DNA from: Caballeronia sp. SEWSISQ10-4 2
GTDB taxonomy: Bacteria; Pseudomonadota; Gammaproteobacteria; Burkholderiales; Burkholderiaceae
DNA length: 46,395 nucleotides
NCBI RefSeq assembly: GCF_030464885.1
Contig: NZ_JALPRJ010000066.1
Location: 1-46,395 of the forward strand
Reading direction: 5' to 3'
Every line of letters starts with the position of its first letter. Positions within the stretch are counted from its first letter, which is position 1. Both the position numbers and the translations under genes were made by a program. Below, piece after piece: positions 33,291 to 42,723 of this stretch. The notes beneath the pieces are model-generated. The model worked only from the letters and a program-made list of their open reading frames with translations, was not told the DNA's origin and made no database searches.

Positions 33291-34610
33291 TCAAGCGCCC
33301 GGAAGACCCGGAATATCGACACCGAACGTCTGCAGCAACAGCACGACGTTGAGCGACAGCACTGCAACAGCCGCAAAGATGGCCGTGAATTTGATCAGCG
33401 TCCGGTTTTTGTACGAGCCCATGACGTCTGTCCTGCAGGTGAACCAGACGAGTGCTGCCATGGGAAACGGCAGCGCAAGACTCAGCACGACCTGGCTCAC
33501 GACGAGCGCTTGCGTTGCGTTCATGCCGAGCCAGACCACGACGAAGCTAGGGACCATCGTGATCGCGCGGCGCAGCCATAGCGGAATGCGGAATCCGACG
33601 AACCCTTGCATGATCATTTGACCGGCCATGGTTCCCACGACCGAACTTGAAATGCCCGACGCGATCAGCGACAAGAGAAAAATGCCCGCAGCGGCAATAC
33701 CAAGCAGCGGCGCAAGCGTGTGATAGGCGGTTTCGATCTCGGCCACTTCCGGATGACCTGAGTGAAAAGCGCCGGATGCCATGATCACCATCGCCATGTT
33801 GATCATGCCTGCAATAGTCAATGCAATGATCACTTCCACGTTTGAGAACGTGAGCAGCCTTTTGCGTTCGGCTTCGGTCTTGGGAGGCAGGCGGCCCTGG
33901 GTGAGCCCCGAATGAAGAAACAGCGCGTGCGGCATGACCGTCGCGCCGATAATGCCCACGGCGATGGTCACCGCTTGCGCGTCGGGCAATTCGGGTTTGA
34001 ACAGATGCAGCCCGACCTGGGACCACGCGACCGGCGCAATAAAAAGCTCCGCCAGATACGACAAGCCGATAATGCCGACCAACGCGCCGATGATCAGCTC
34101 CAGCGGCCGATACCCGGCTTTCTCGAAGAACAATAAACCATAGGTTATGACCGCCGTGACGATCATGCCGATCAACAACGGCATGTGAAAAAGCAGGCTA
34201 AGCCCGATCGCGCCACCCAGGAATTCGGCCAGATCGGTGGCCATGGCCGCGACCTCGCTTACTCCCCACATCACATAAACGAGCGGTTTCGGTAAGTAAT
34301 CCCGGCATAGTTCGGCCAGATTCCGTCCGGTGACGATTCCCAGTTTTGCGGAAAGTGCCTGGAATAACATTGCAATGATGTTCGCCAGCAGCACAACCCA
34401 CAATAATCCATACCCGTATCTCGCGCCGGCCTGGATATTGGTCGCGAAATTACCCGGATCCATATAAGCGACGGAGACCACTACCGCCGGCCCGGCAAAG
34501 GGCAGAAGCACGGACCAGCCCGTGCGGCGGCCTTCCAGCACATCGCGCATGGCCAGAGTCGTATTGTCGGTCATCGATCGGCTAGTTTCAGCGCGGACTC
34601 GGTCATCCAT
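33291..34610 (-). CDS. mntH: Nramp-family divalent metal transporter (MntH)
   Basis: A protein of about 439 residues of the Nramp family, proton-coupled Mn(II)/Fe(II) importers. The TM1 signature is DPGNFATNIQAGARYGYGLLW, and the TM6 metal-binding motif is GATVMPHALFLHS; the Asp, Asn, Met and His that coordinate metal are all present. About 11 membrane segments follow the family pattern. The start is uncertain: ATGs at 34679, 34610 and 34574 are in frame and none has a good ribosome binding site; 34610 is a compromise. It is divergent from the beta-propeller gene, with a long inverted repeat between them. No MntR gene is seen here. Confidence 0.92.
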   Translation of the reverse strand: MDDRVRAETSRSMTDNTTLAMRDVLEGRRTGWSVLLPFAGPAVVVSVAYMDPGNFATNIQAGARYGYGLLWVVLLANIIAMLFQALSAKLGIVTGRNLAELCRDYLPKPLVYVMWGVSEVAAMATDLAEFLGGAIGLSLLFHMPLLIGMIVTAVITYGLLFFEKAGYRPLELIIGALVGIIGLSYLAELFIAPVAWSQVGLHLFKPELPDAQAVTIAVGIIGATVMPHALFLHSGLTQGRLPPKTEAERKRLLTFSNVEVIIALTIAGMINMAMVIMASGAFHSGHPEVAEIETAYHTLAPLLGIAAAGIFLLSLIASGISSSVVGTMAGQMIMQGFVGFRIPLWLRRAITMVPSFVVVWLGMNATQALVVSQVVLSLALPFPMAALVWFTCRTDVMGSYKNRTLIKFTAIFAAVAVLSLNVVLLLQTFGVDIPGLPGA

Positions 34611-34691
34611 TGCTTGATTCGATACGTTAGAGATAAGGTTCGTTTCGTGGCGGCGGGCTTGGCGTTCGCCACGCGGCATTACATGCAGTGT

Positions 34692-34738
34692 TTTGATAGC
34701 TTTCTGTCGGTTTCAAACCAGCGCGTTAAGCTATCAAA
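34692..34738. promoter_or_regulatory. Perfect 11-bp inverted repeat upstream of the Nramp gene
   Basis: TTTGATAGCTT (34692-34702) is perfectly repeated in inverted orientation as AAGCTATCAAA (34728-34738) with a 25-base spacer. It lies in the divergent region between the Nramp gene and the beta-propeller gene. The arms and spacer suit a looped two-site operator or a hairpin in the leader; metal-dependent control is a guess from the neighbour. Confidence 0.5.
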
Positions 34739-34785
34739 GCACAGTTTTGGCCTGTCCGGGCTTCCTCGTTGTCATTTCTTTCAAT

Positions 34786-35793
34786 ATGCTTAGCACTGCA
34801 ATCAGAAACCTTTCAGTGGCAGCGGTCGTCAGCCTGCTTTTCCAACACATTGCTTTAGCAGATAATCCGGCCGCACCGAAGGTTATCGTGCTGGATTCCG
34901 GCGAGGCGCAGCTCACGTTAATCGATGAGGCAAAACGACAGGTCCTGGCTACTGAACCGACAGGTAAAGAACCCCATCACCTGATGATTACGCCGGACAG
35001 CAGTTCGCTTATTGTCGCCGACTCGGTGTCGAATGATCTGATCTTTGTCGATCCGCGTAGCGGCAAGGTACAAAAGCGGGTCGAAAACATAGAAGATCCG
35101 TATCAGCTTGGTTTTTCTCCTGACCACAAATGGTTCGTCACCGCCGGCTTGCGGCTGGACCGGGTCGATGTCTATAAATACGACGGCCAAGACCTCACGC
35201 TCGTGAAGCGTGTCCCGCTCGGGAAAACGCCTAGCCACATGACGTTTTCTTCAGATGCCAGCACGGTATTCGTCACGTTGCAGGATTCAGGTGAACTCGC
35301 CGCAATCGATCTGGCCACTCAAACGGTGAAGTGGAAGATGACGGTCGGGAACACGCCGGCCGGGCTCTGGATGACGCCGGGCGACCGGGACCTGCTGGTC
35401 GGCATGACGGGCGAAGACGACGTTGCCGTTGTCGACTGGCATAAGCAGCAAGTCATAAAACGCATTCAGACTGGCAAAGGCGCGCACAACTTCCGCAATC
35501 TGGACGACGGCAAACACATTGTCGTGACCAATCGCGTGGCCAGCACGATCAGCATCCTGGACTACACGACGCTGGAGAAGGTTGGGGATATCACGGGTTT
35601 ATTGCCCGGACCCGACGACATGGAATTGTCTGCCGATCGTAAATCCCTTTGGGTGACTTTCCGGTTTGCGCGTCATGTCGGCGTCATTGATCTCGCCAGC
35701 CGCAAACTAATCGACACCATCGCGGTCGGACGTTCTCCGCATGGGATTTATGTTGCGGACCGGGCACCTGTGTATGCACCGAATCCGGATTGA
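34786..35793 (+). CDS. Exported YVTN-type beta-propeller protein
   Basis: A 335-residue protein. A signal peptide (MLSTAIRNLSVAAVVSLLF, cleaved near IALADN) directs it to the periplasm. The mature part is a seven-bladed YVTN-like propeller with repeats of the form PHHLMITPDSSSLIVADSVSNDLIFVD, SHMTFSSDASTVFVTLQDSGELAAIDL and PHGIYVADRAP. There are no PQQ-type tryptophan motifs or haem motifs. The start at 34786 was chosen for the signal peptide; 31 in-frame codons lie upstream. It lies 56 bp before a sterol-desaturase-family gene and is probably cotranscribed with it. The function is unknown, with a scaffold or binding role most likely. Confidence 0.88.
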   Translation: MLSTAIRNLSVAAVVSLLFQHIALADNPAAPKVIVLDSGEAQLTLIDEAKRQVLATEPTGKEPHHLMITPDSSSLIVADSVSNDLIFVDPRSGKVQKRVENIEDPYQLGFSPDHKWFVTAGLRLDRVDVYKYDGQDLTLVKRVPLGKTPSHMTFSSDASTVFVTLQDSGELAAIDLATQTVKWKMTVGNTPAGLWMTPGDRDLLVGMTGEDDVAVVDWHKQQVIKRIQTGKGAHNFRNLDDGKHIVVTNRVASTISILDYTTLEKVGDITGLLPGPDDMELSADRKSLWVTFRFARHVGVIDLASRKLIDTIAVGRSPHGIYVADRAPVYAPNPD

Positions 35794-35849
35794 CATGTGC
35801 GGCGCTTTATTCCCCTCGGTTAATTTTCAGGTAGTACAAGAGGACCTCC

Positions 35850-36839
35850 ATGATTGCTGAAATCGCCGCGCAACTCGACAACGTGGTCTCTACCTTGCAG
35901 ACCCTGTTATATGTCGATGTCGTCCAGCCGATCTTCTTCAAGGTCGGCTTGATGGGGTACGACGAAGATACCTACGATGCGCTCTACTGGGTGATCATCG
36001 GGGTGCTGGAGATACTGGCCACCTTCGCGATCCTGCGCCCGCTGGAGGCGTTGCGGCCGATCGAAACATGGCAGGATAGAAAGGCGGTTCGTTCTGACGT
36101 CTTCTATACCTGGATCGCCAAGCTCGGGCTCATTAACCTTGCGTTCTTCTTTCTCCTGCAGCCCTTGTTCAATCACTGGCAGAGCCTGATTGCGATCTAC
36201 GACATACCGAACATCGACGTCGACAGCATCTGGCCCGGCGTGACGGATCAACCGGTCGTGTCATTCCTGATCTATCTGGTGATCCTGGATTTCGCGGGTT
36301 ACTGGTATCACCGCTGGCAACATCGCTTTGGCGTCTGGTGGGAGCTTCACGCCGTTCACCACAGCCAACAGCAGATGTCGCTCTGGGCCGACGACCGGAA
36401 TCATTTTCTCGATGACATCATCCAGGCAGCATTCTTTGCGGCGCTTTCGCTTTTTATCGGCGTCCAGCCATCGCAGTTCGTGGTGCTGGTCGCGGTCAGC
36501 AATGTGCTGCAAAGCATCCAGCACGTGAACGCGCACCTGCCGGTGGTTCCGTTCCTTGATCGCCTGCTGGTGAGCCCGACGTTTCATCGGCGCCATCACG
36601 CGGTGGGTTATGGTCACGAAGGCACGCGATATGGCTGCAACTTCGGCGTCCTGTTTCCGTGGTGGGATATGTTGTTCAAGACCGCGGCGTGGAATCGTTC
36701 GATCGAGCCGACCGGCATTCGGGACCAGTTGCCCGTGCCGGAAGGTTTTGCGCGCGACTATGGATACGGCGTGTGGGCGCAGCAGTTTTACGCGTTCGGA
36801 CGAATTGCACGGCGCCTTCGCCGTGCGGCTTCTGCGTGA
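35850..36839 (+). CDS. Sterol desaturase/fatty acid hydroxylase family membrane enzyme
   Basis: A 329-residue integral membrane di-iron enzyme. Histidine boxes of the family are present: HRWQH (HxxxH), HAVHH (HxxHH) and HRRHH (HxxHH), near residues 156-160, 166-170 and 248-252. Several membrane helices lie in residues 45-170. Bacterial members hydroxylate or desaturate lipids such as hopanoids, carotenoids or fatty acids. A possible lipid target is inference, as no lipid genes are adjacent. The start at 35850 has AGAGGACC upstream. It is probably an operon partner of the upstream propeller gene. Confidence 0.92.
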   Translation: MIAEIAAQLDNVVSTLQTLLYVDVVQPIFFKVGLMGYDEDTYDALYWVIIGVLEILATFAILRPLEALRPIETWQDRKAVRSDVFYTWIAKLGLINLAFFFLLQPLFNHWQSLIAIYDIPNIDVDSIWPGVTDQPVVSFLIYLVILDFAGYWYHRWQHRFGVWWELHAVHHSQQQMSLWADDRNHFLDDIIQAAFFAALSLFIGVQPSQFVVLVAVSNVLQSIQHVNAHLPVVPFLDRLLVSPTFHRRHHAVGYGHEGTRYGCNFGVLFPWWDMLFKTAAWNRSIEPTGIRDQLPVPEGFARDYGYGVWAQQFYAFGRIARRLRRAASA

Positions 36840-36880
36840 TTGGAGAATGAGGGAAGGCGGTTAGCGGACTGTGCACTAAG

Positions 36881-36912
36881 CATTAAGGGCAACCGTTCGA
36901 TTGCCCTTAATG
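36881..36912. terminator. Perfect 12-bp hairpin between convergent genes
   Basis: CATTAAGGGCAA (36881-36892) pairs perfectly with TTGCCCTTAATG (36901-36912) across an 8-base loop. It sits between the sterol-desaturase gene and the oppositely transcribed vapC gene, so it is likely a bidirectional terminator. Confidence 0.65.
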
Positions 36913-36924
36913 ACGAGTTTCTCC

Positions 36925-37305
36925 TTAAACCGTGATGACGAGCTCGGTGTACGCCCCCAGATGACTATCGGCTGTCATTAGGCGAAGGGGTTCAGAAAGC
37001 GCCTGTGCGATCAAAAGCCGGTCGAACGGATCGCGATGAATGTCCGGCAAGTCGCTGACCAATGCGGCATGCACTGCACGAACCGGCAGTTCCTTGAAGC
37101 CGCTTGCGTCTATCTCTGCTACCAAAAGATTTACATCAGCATCCAGCTTGCCCAAGCCGACTTTAATGGATGCTTCCCAAATGCTTGCGCTGCTCACAAA
37201 AACCTCGTCGGCGTCAGTAATCAGTTTTCGCGCTTGCTTGGATAGTTTTCGGCTGTCCGTCACCGCCCACAGGTAAATGTGAGTGTCGAGGAGCAAACGC
37301 ATCAA
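36925..37305 (-). CDS. vapC: VapC-type PIN-domain toxin
   Basis: A 126-residue PIN ribonuclease. The four acidic residues expected for metal binding are visible: Asp in LLLDTHIYLWAV, Glu in ASIWEASIKVGLGKLD, Asp in DPFDRLLIAQAL and Asp in LMTADSHLGAY. It overlaps the upstream antitoxin gene by four bases (ATGA). VapC toxins cut tRNA or rRNA when released from the antitoxin. No sign of inactivation is present. Confidence 0.94.
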   Translation of the reverse strand: MMRLLLDTHIYLWAVTDSRKLSKQARKLITDADEVFVSSASIWEASIKVGLGKLDADVNLLVAEIDASGFKELPVRAVHAALVSDLPDIHRDPFDRLLIAQALSEPLRLMTADSHLGAYTELVITV

Positions 37306-37538
37306 CGTCCCTCAAACGCAGCGATCAGGTCTTCGGGCAAGGGCGCATCGAAGTCGTCGGCAATTTTTACCTTTCCTTTCAAACCACCGAAACGACGCGG
37401 ACTCCGGTCATGCTGTATGGGCACCAGTTTGGCAGCGGGCTTGCCGGCCTTCGCAATGATGATTTCTTCGCCACCTGCCGCGGCATCGACAAGCCTGGAG
37501 AAATGAGTCTTTGCATCGTGAATGTTGACGGTTTGCAT
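37302..37538 (-). CDS. vapB: VapB/Phd-type antitoxin
   Basis: A 78-residue antitoxin of the Phd/YefM fold (MQTVNIHDAKTHFSRLVDAA, then GGEEIIIAKAGKPAAKLVP), with a C-terminal toxin-binding tail (PLPEDLIAAFEGR). It precedes vapC with a four-base overlap. AGGAG lies at good spacing. The palindrome in its promoter is the expected autorepression site. Confidence 0.94.
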   Translation of the reverse strand: MQTVNIHDAKTHFSRLVDAAAGGEEIIIAKAGKPAAKLVPIQHDRSPRRFGGLKGKVKIADDFDAPLPEDLIAAFEGR

Positions 37539-37549
37539 ATTCGCTCCTA

Positions 37550-37592
37550 GTGGACTAAGTTCATGTTAGTCCACTTGTAGTCCGCTGGTCAA
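37550..37592 (-). promoter_or_regulatory. vapBC promoter and palindromic operator
   Basis: GTGGACTAA (37550-37558) and TTAGTCCAC (37566-37574) form a perfect 9-bp inverted repeat with a 7-base spacer, and a third partial copy (TAGTCC) follows at 37578. On the minus strand a -35 TTGACC and a -10 TAACAT with 18-bp spacing (coordinates 37587-37592 and 37563-37568) overlap it, so bound antitoxin would block the promoter. Confidence 0.7.
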
Positions 37593-37763
37593 CTGCGGCA
37601 TCGCTTTACTCCCCTGCTGCGCCATCCCTCCAGTGCCTTGTCTCTCGCGGCGGCTTGTCATCCGGCCCTTTAGCGTTTCTCAGCACCGCCTCACGCTCGG
37701 ATAAGTCCATCCACCGGTCATAACCCGCACCCACCCCCTGGCGCCAAACTCTCCCTCCGCGTG

Positions 37764-37787
37764 TTTACACTTTTTTTATACCCCCGC
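37764..37787 (+). promoter_or_regulatory. KdpE-type operator upstream of the kdp operon
   Basis: TTTACAC (37764-37770) and TTTATAC (37775-37781) stand 11 bp apart, separated by TTTT and followed by a C-rich run. This arrangement resembles the KdpE-binding site of the E. coli kdp promoter from memory. It is about 80 bp upstream of the first kdp-region ATG, the expected position for activation by phosphorylated KdpE. Confidence 0.75.
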
Positions 37788-37864
37788 TCGTTCTCTTTTC
37801 CGGCCGTTTACGCGCGATCAACTAACCTTCAGCACGTCCAAATCCGCTACGGGAGATCAAAACA

Positions 37865-37969
37865 ATGGACCTGCTATATATCGCCGGCATCATCGCCTTC
37901 TGGGCAGTGACTGCGGCCCTCGCCATCGGTTGCGACAAGTTGCGTCGCGCTCCGGGAGGTCGTCCATGA
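37865..37969 (+). CDS. 34-residue membrane peptide heading the kdp operon
   Basis: A 34-codon gene starting at 37865 with GGGAG (37851-37855) upstream. The product opens MDLLYIAGIIAFWAVTAALA, one hydrophobic helix, and ends with a basic tail (CDKLRRAPGGRP). It overlaps kdpF by four bases (ATGA), showing translational coupling. I do not recognise it as a named Kdp subunit. A helix of this size could act like KdpF, which stabilises the complex. It is below the length limit of most gene finders, so it may be absent from annotations. Confidence 0.75.
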   Translation: MDLLYIAGIIAFWAVTAALAIGCDKLRRAPGGRP

Positions 37970-38061
37970 CCACCTGGATGATGATCCTGGCAGGTGCTTC
38001 GACACTGCTGTTATTCGTGTACCTCGTGTACGCACTACTGCGTGCGGAGGATCTGGAATGA
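37966..38061 (+). CDS. kdpF: KdpF, small subunit of the potassium ATPase
   Basis: A 31-residue single-helix peptide: LAGASTLLLFVYLVYALLRAE matches the usual KdpF pattern FxYLxYALLRAE. It stabilises the KdpFABC complex in the inner membrane. It overlaps the preceding small gene and kdpA by four bases each (ATGA junctions), so production of all three is coupled. Internal ATGs (MM at codons 5-6) exist, but the first fits the overlap. Confidence 0.88.
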   Translation: MTTWMMILAGASTLLLFVYLVYALLRAEDLE

Positions 38062-39866
38062 ACGCCAATACACTGTTTCAAACGGGCCTGTATATCGTCG
38101 TGCTGATCGCGCTTGCGATTCCGCTCGGCCGGTATATGACGTCCGTACTCGACGGCTCGTCTGTAGTCGTCCGACGCATCGGCCGCCCGGTCGAAGTGCT
38201 GTTGTACAAACTCGCCGGCGTCGACGACAAGTCGGAAATGTCGTGGAAGCACTACGCATTTGCCGTGCTCGCCTTCAATGCGCTCGGCGTGCTGGTCGTC
38301 TTCGGATTCATGCGCCTGCAGCAGTGGTTGCCGTCCAACCCGCAAAGCTTTGGTCCGATGACCCCGGACGCCGCGTTCAACACGGCAGTCAGCTTCGTGA
38401 CCAACACGAACTGGCAAGACTACACGCCGGAGGCGACTGCTAGCTACCTGTCGCAGATGGTTGGCCTGACCGTGCAGAACTTCTTCTCTGCCGCGACCGG
38501 TATTGCCGTTGTTGTTGCGCTGATTCGCGGTTTCGCGCGTCATACCGCTGCGACCATCGGTAACTTCTGGGTCGACCTGACTCGCATCACGCTGTACATC
38601 CTTGCGCCGATCGCCACGGTTATCGCGCTGGTGTTCGTGAGCCAAGGCGTGATCCAGAACTTCGAGGCTTACCAGGACGTTTCGACAGTGCAGACGACGG
38701 TCTACCAGACGCCGAAGACGGATGCGCAGGGCAATCCGGTCAAGGATGCCAAGGGCAATCCGGTGATGGTGGACAACAAGGCCGACAAGCAGACGATCGC
38801 GATGGGCCCGGTTGCTTCGCAAGAAGCGATCAAGATGCTCGGCACGAATGGCGGTGGCTTCTTCAACGCCAACTCCGCGCATCCGTTCGAAAACCCGACG
38901 CCGTTCTCCAACTTCGTCCAGATGATTGCAATGCTCGTCATTCCGGCAGCGTTGTGTGTCGTGTTCGGGCGCATGGTGGGCGATAAACGGCAGGGCTACG
39001 CGATCCTCGCGGCGATGACCATTGCCTTTTCCATTGCGTGCTGGGGCGAGATTTCGTTCGAGCAGGCCGGCAATCCGCTGTTCACCTCGCTGCATGTCGA
39101 CCAGAGCGCGTCCGCCATGCAGGCAGGCGGCAACGCCGAGGGTAAGGAAGTGCGCTTCGGTATTGTGCAGTCGGGCATCTTCACGGTTGCGACCACGGCT
39201 GCATCGTGCGGCGCTGTGAACAACGCGCACGACTCGCTGACGCCAATGGGCGGCTTCGTACCGCTCTTGTTGATCCAGCTCGGCGAAGTGATTTTCGGCG
39301 GCGTGGGTTCGGGCTTATACGGGATGCTGGTCTTCGCCATGCTCGCGGTGTTCGTTGCCGGCCTGATGATCGGCCGTACGCCTGAATACATCGGCAAGAA
39401 GATCGAATCGTACGAGATGAAGATGGTGGCGATCGTGGTGTTGCTGACGCCGTTCCTGGTGCTGCTCGGTGCGTCGATTGGCGTGCTGACGACAGCGGGT
39501 CAAGCGGGCATAGCGAACCCCGGGCCGCATGGATTCTCCGAGATTCTCTACGCCTATAGTTCCGCTGCGAACAACAACGGCAGCGCCTTCGCTGGCCTCA
39601 CGGTAAGCACGCCGTTCTACAACATCTCGACCGGCATTGCCATGTGGTTCGGCCGCTTTGGTTCGATCATCCCGGTGCTGGCCATTGCCGGGGCGCTCGC
39701 TGCTAAAAAGCGTATTGCCACTACGGCCGGCAGCTTGCCGACCCATGGTCCGCTGTTCGTCGTGTTGTTGCTCGGCACAGTCGTGCTGGTCGGTGCATTG
39801 ACCTACGTACCCGCGCTTGCGCTGGGCCCTGTGGTCGAGCATCTGATGATGCTCTCGGGCAAATAA
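38058..39866 (+). CDS. kdpA: KdpA, potassium-binding subunit
   Basis: A 602-residue membrane protein, the normal KdpA length, forming the potassium channel-like pathway. Selectivity-filter-like loops are visible: NTAVSFVTNTNWQDYTPE, LGTNGGGFFNANSAHPFENP, AASCGAVNNAHDSLTPMGG and YAYSSAANNNGSAFAGL. About ten membrane helices are present. A periplasmic loop with a repeated DAQGNPVKDAKGNPV stretch lies around residues 217-232. It overlaps kdpF and is 24 bp before kdpB. Confidence 0.97.
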   Translation: MNANTLFQTGLYIVVLIALAIPLGRYMTSVLDGSSVVVRRIGRPVEVLLYKLAGVDDKSEMSWKHYAFAVLAFNALGVLVVFGFMRLQQWLPSNPQSFGPMTPDAAFNTAVSFVTNTNWQDYTPEATASYLSQMVGLTVQNFFSAATGIAVVVALIRGFARHTAATIGNFWVDLTRITLYILAPIATVIALVFVSQGVIQNFEAYQDVSTVQTTVYQTPKTDAQGNPVKDAKGNPVMVDNKADKQTIAMGPVASQEAIKMLGTNGGGFFNANSAHPFENPTPFSNFVQMIAMLVIPAALCVVFGRMVGDKRQGYAILAAMTIAFSIACWGEISFEQAGNPLFTSLHVDQSASAMQAGGNAEGKEVRFGIVQSGIFTVATTAASCGAVNNAHDSLTPMGGFVPLLLIQLGEVIFGGVGSGLYGMLVFAMLAVFVAGLMIGRTPEYIGKKIESYEMKMVAIVVLLTPFLVLLGASIGVLTTAGQAGIANPGPHGFSEILYAYSSAANNNGSAFAGLTVSTPFYNISTGIAMWFGRFGSIIPVLAIAGALAAKKRIATTAGSLPTHGPLFVVLLLGTVVLVGALTYVPALALGPVVEHLMMLSGK

Positions 39867-39890
39867 GCGGTCATTGATACAGAGGAAAGT

Positions 39891-42044
<2,154 letters not shown>

Positions 42045-42059
42045 TCCGAGCAGGGCTTT

Positions 42060-42101
42060 GGCCGGGTAGTGCGCAAGCTTTATATACCCGGCCTCTTTTC
42101 T
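42060..42101 (+). terminator. Terminator-like hairpin between kdpB and kdpC
   Basis: GGCCGGGTA (42060-42068) pairs perfectly with TACCCGGCC (42085-42093) across a 16-base loop and is directly followed by TCTTTTCTG. This resembles an intrinsic terminator, yet it lies inside the kdp operon, 16 bp after the kdpB stop and about 48 bp before kdpC. Confidence 0.65.
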
Positions 42102-42141
42102 GCTCAATGGTCCTCGTTTCAATTTACCAAGGTTAATAGTC

Positions 42142-42723
42142 ATGAAAAACATCCTTCGTCCTTTGCTCGTGTTGTTCGCGGCATTGACCGTGATGACCGG
42201 GGTCGTGTATCCAGTCGTGGTCACCGCGGTCTCGCATGCTGCTTTCGCCAGCCAGGCAAACGGCAGCCTGATCGAGAAAAACGGCAAGCCGGTCGGCTCG
42301 GAACTGCTGGGTCAGCAATTCGATGCGCCGGGTTATTTCTGGGGCCGCTTGTCCGCCACGTCGCCGAACCCTTATAACCCCCAAGGCTCGAGCGCTTCGA
42401 ACCTCGGCCCGACGAATCCGGCGCTTGCGGATGAAGTGAAAGGACGCATCAGTGCGCTGCACGATGCCGACCCGACGAATACAGCGCCGATCCCGGTCGA
42501 CCTCGTGACGTCGTCGGGCAGCGGTCTCGATCCTGAGATCAGTCCTGCCGCGGCTGCCTATCAGATCGACCGCGTCGCGAAGGCACGCAAGCTGTCGCAT
42601 AACGACGTCGATGCGCTGGTTCAACGCGCAACGAGCGGGCGCCAGTTCGGCATCCTTGGCGAAGCGCGCGTGAACGTGCTGAAGCTGAACCTCGCGCTTG
42701 ACGACCTGAAGCCCGCTAGCTGA
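42142..42723 (+). CDS. kdpC: KdpC, assembly subunit of the potassium ATPase
   Basis: A 193-residue KdpC, standard length. One N-terminal membrane helix (PLLVLFAALTVMTGVVYPVVVTA), then a periplasmic domain with the family pattern GSELLGQQFDAPGYFWGRLSATSPNPYNPQGSSASNLGPTNPAL and VPVDLVTSSGSGLDPEISPAAAAYQIDRVAKARKL, close to the consensus. AAGG lies nine bases before the ATG. The stop overlaps the kdpD start (TGATG). Confidence 0.97.
   Translation: MKNILRPLLVLFAALTVMTGVVYPVVVTAVSHAAFASQANGSLIEKNGKPVGSELLGQQFDAPGYFWGRLSATSPNPYNPQGSSASNLGPTNPALADEVKGRISALHDADPTNTAPIPVDLVTSSGSGLDPEISPAAAAYQIDRVAKARKLSHNDVDALVQRATSGRQFGILGEARVNVLKLNLALDDLKPAS

Larger units (their letters stand above)
37539..37864. 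other. 326-bp divergent control region of vapBC and kdp
   Basis: This region holds the vapB promoter and palindrome near its left side and the KdpE-type box and kdp promoter near its right. The central part, about 37595-37740, is non-coding with no convincing gene or hairpin. Separate signals for the two operons are listed below. Confidence 0.7.

Noticed and set aside
37890..39230. Long open frame (446 codons) antisense to kdpA
   Set aside because: Arg/His-rich, no domain features, and entirely opposite a well-recognised kdpA gene.
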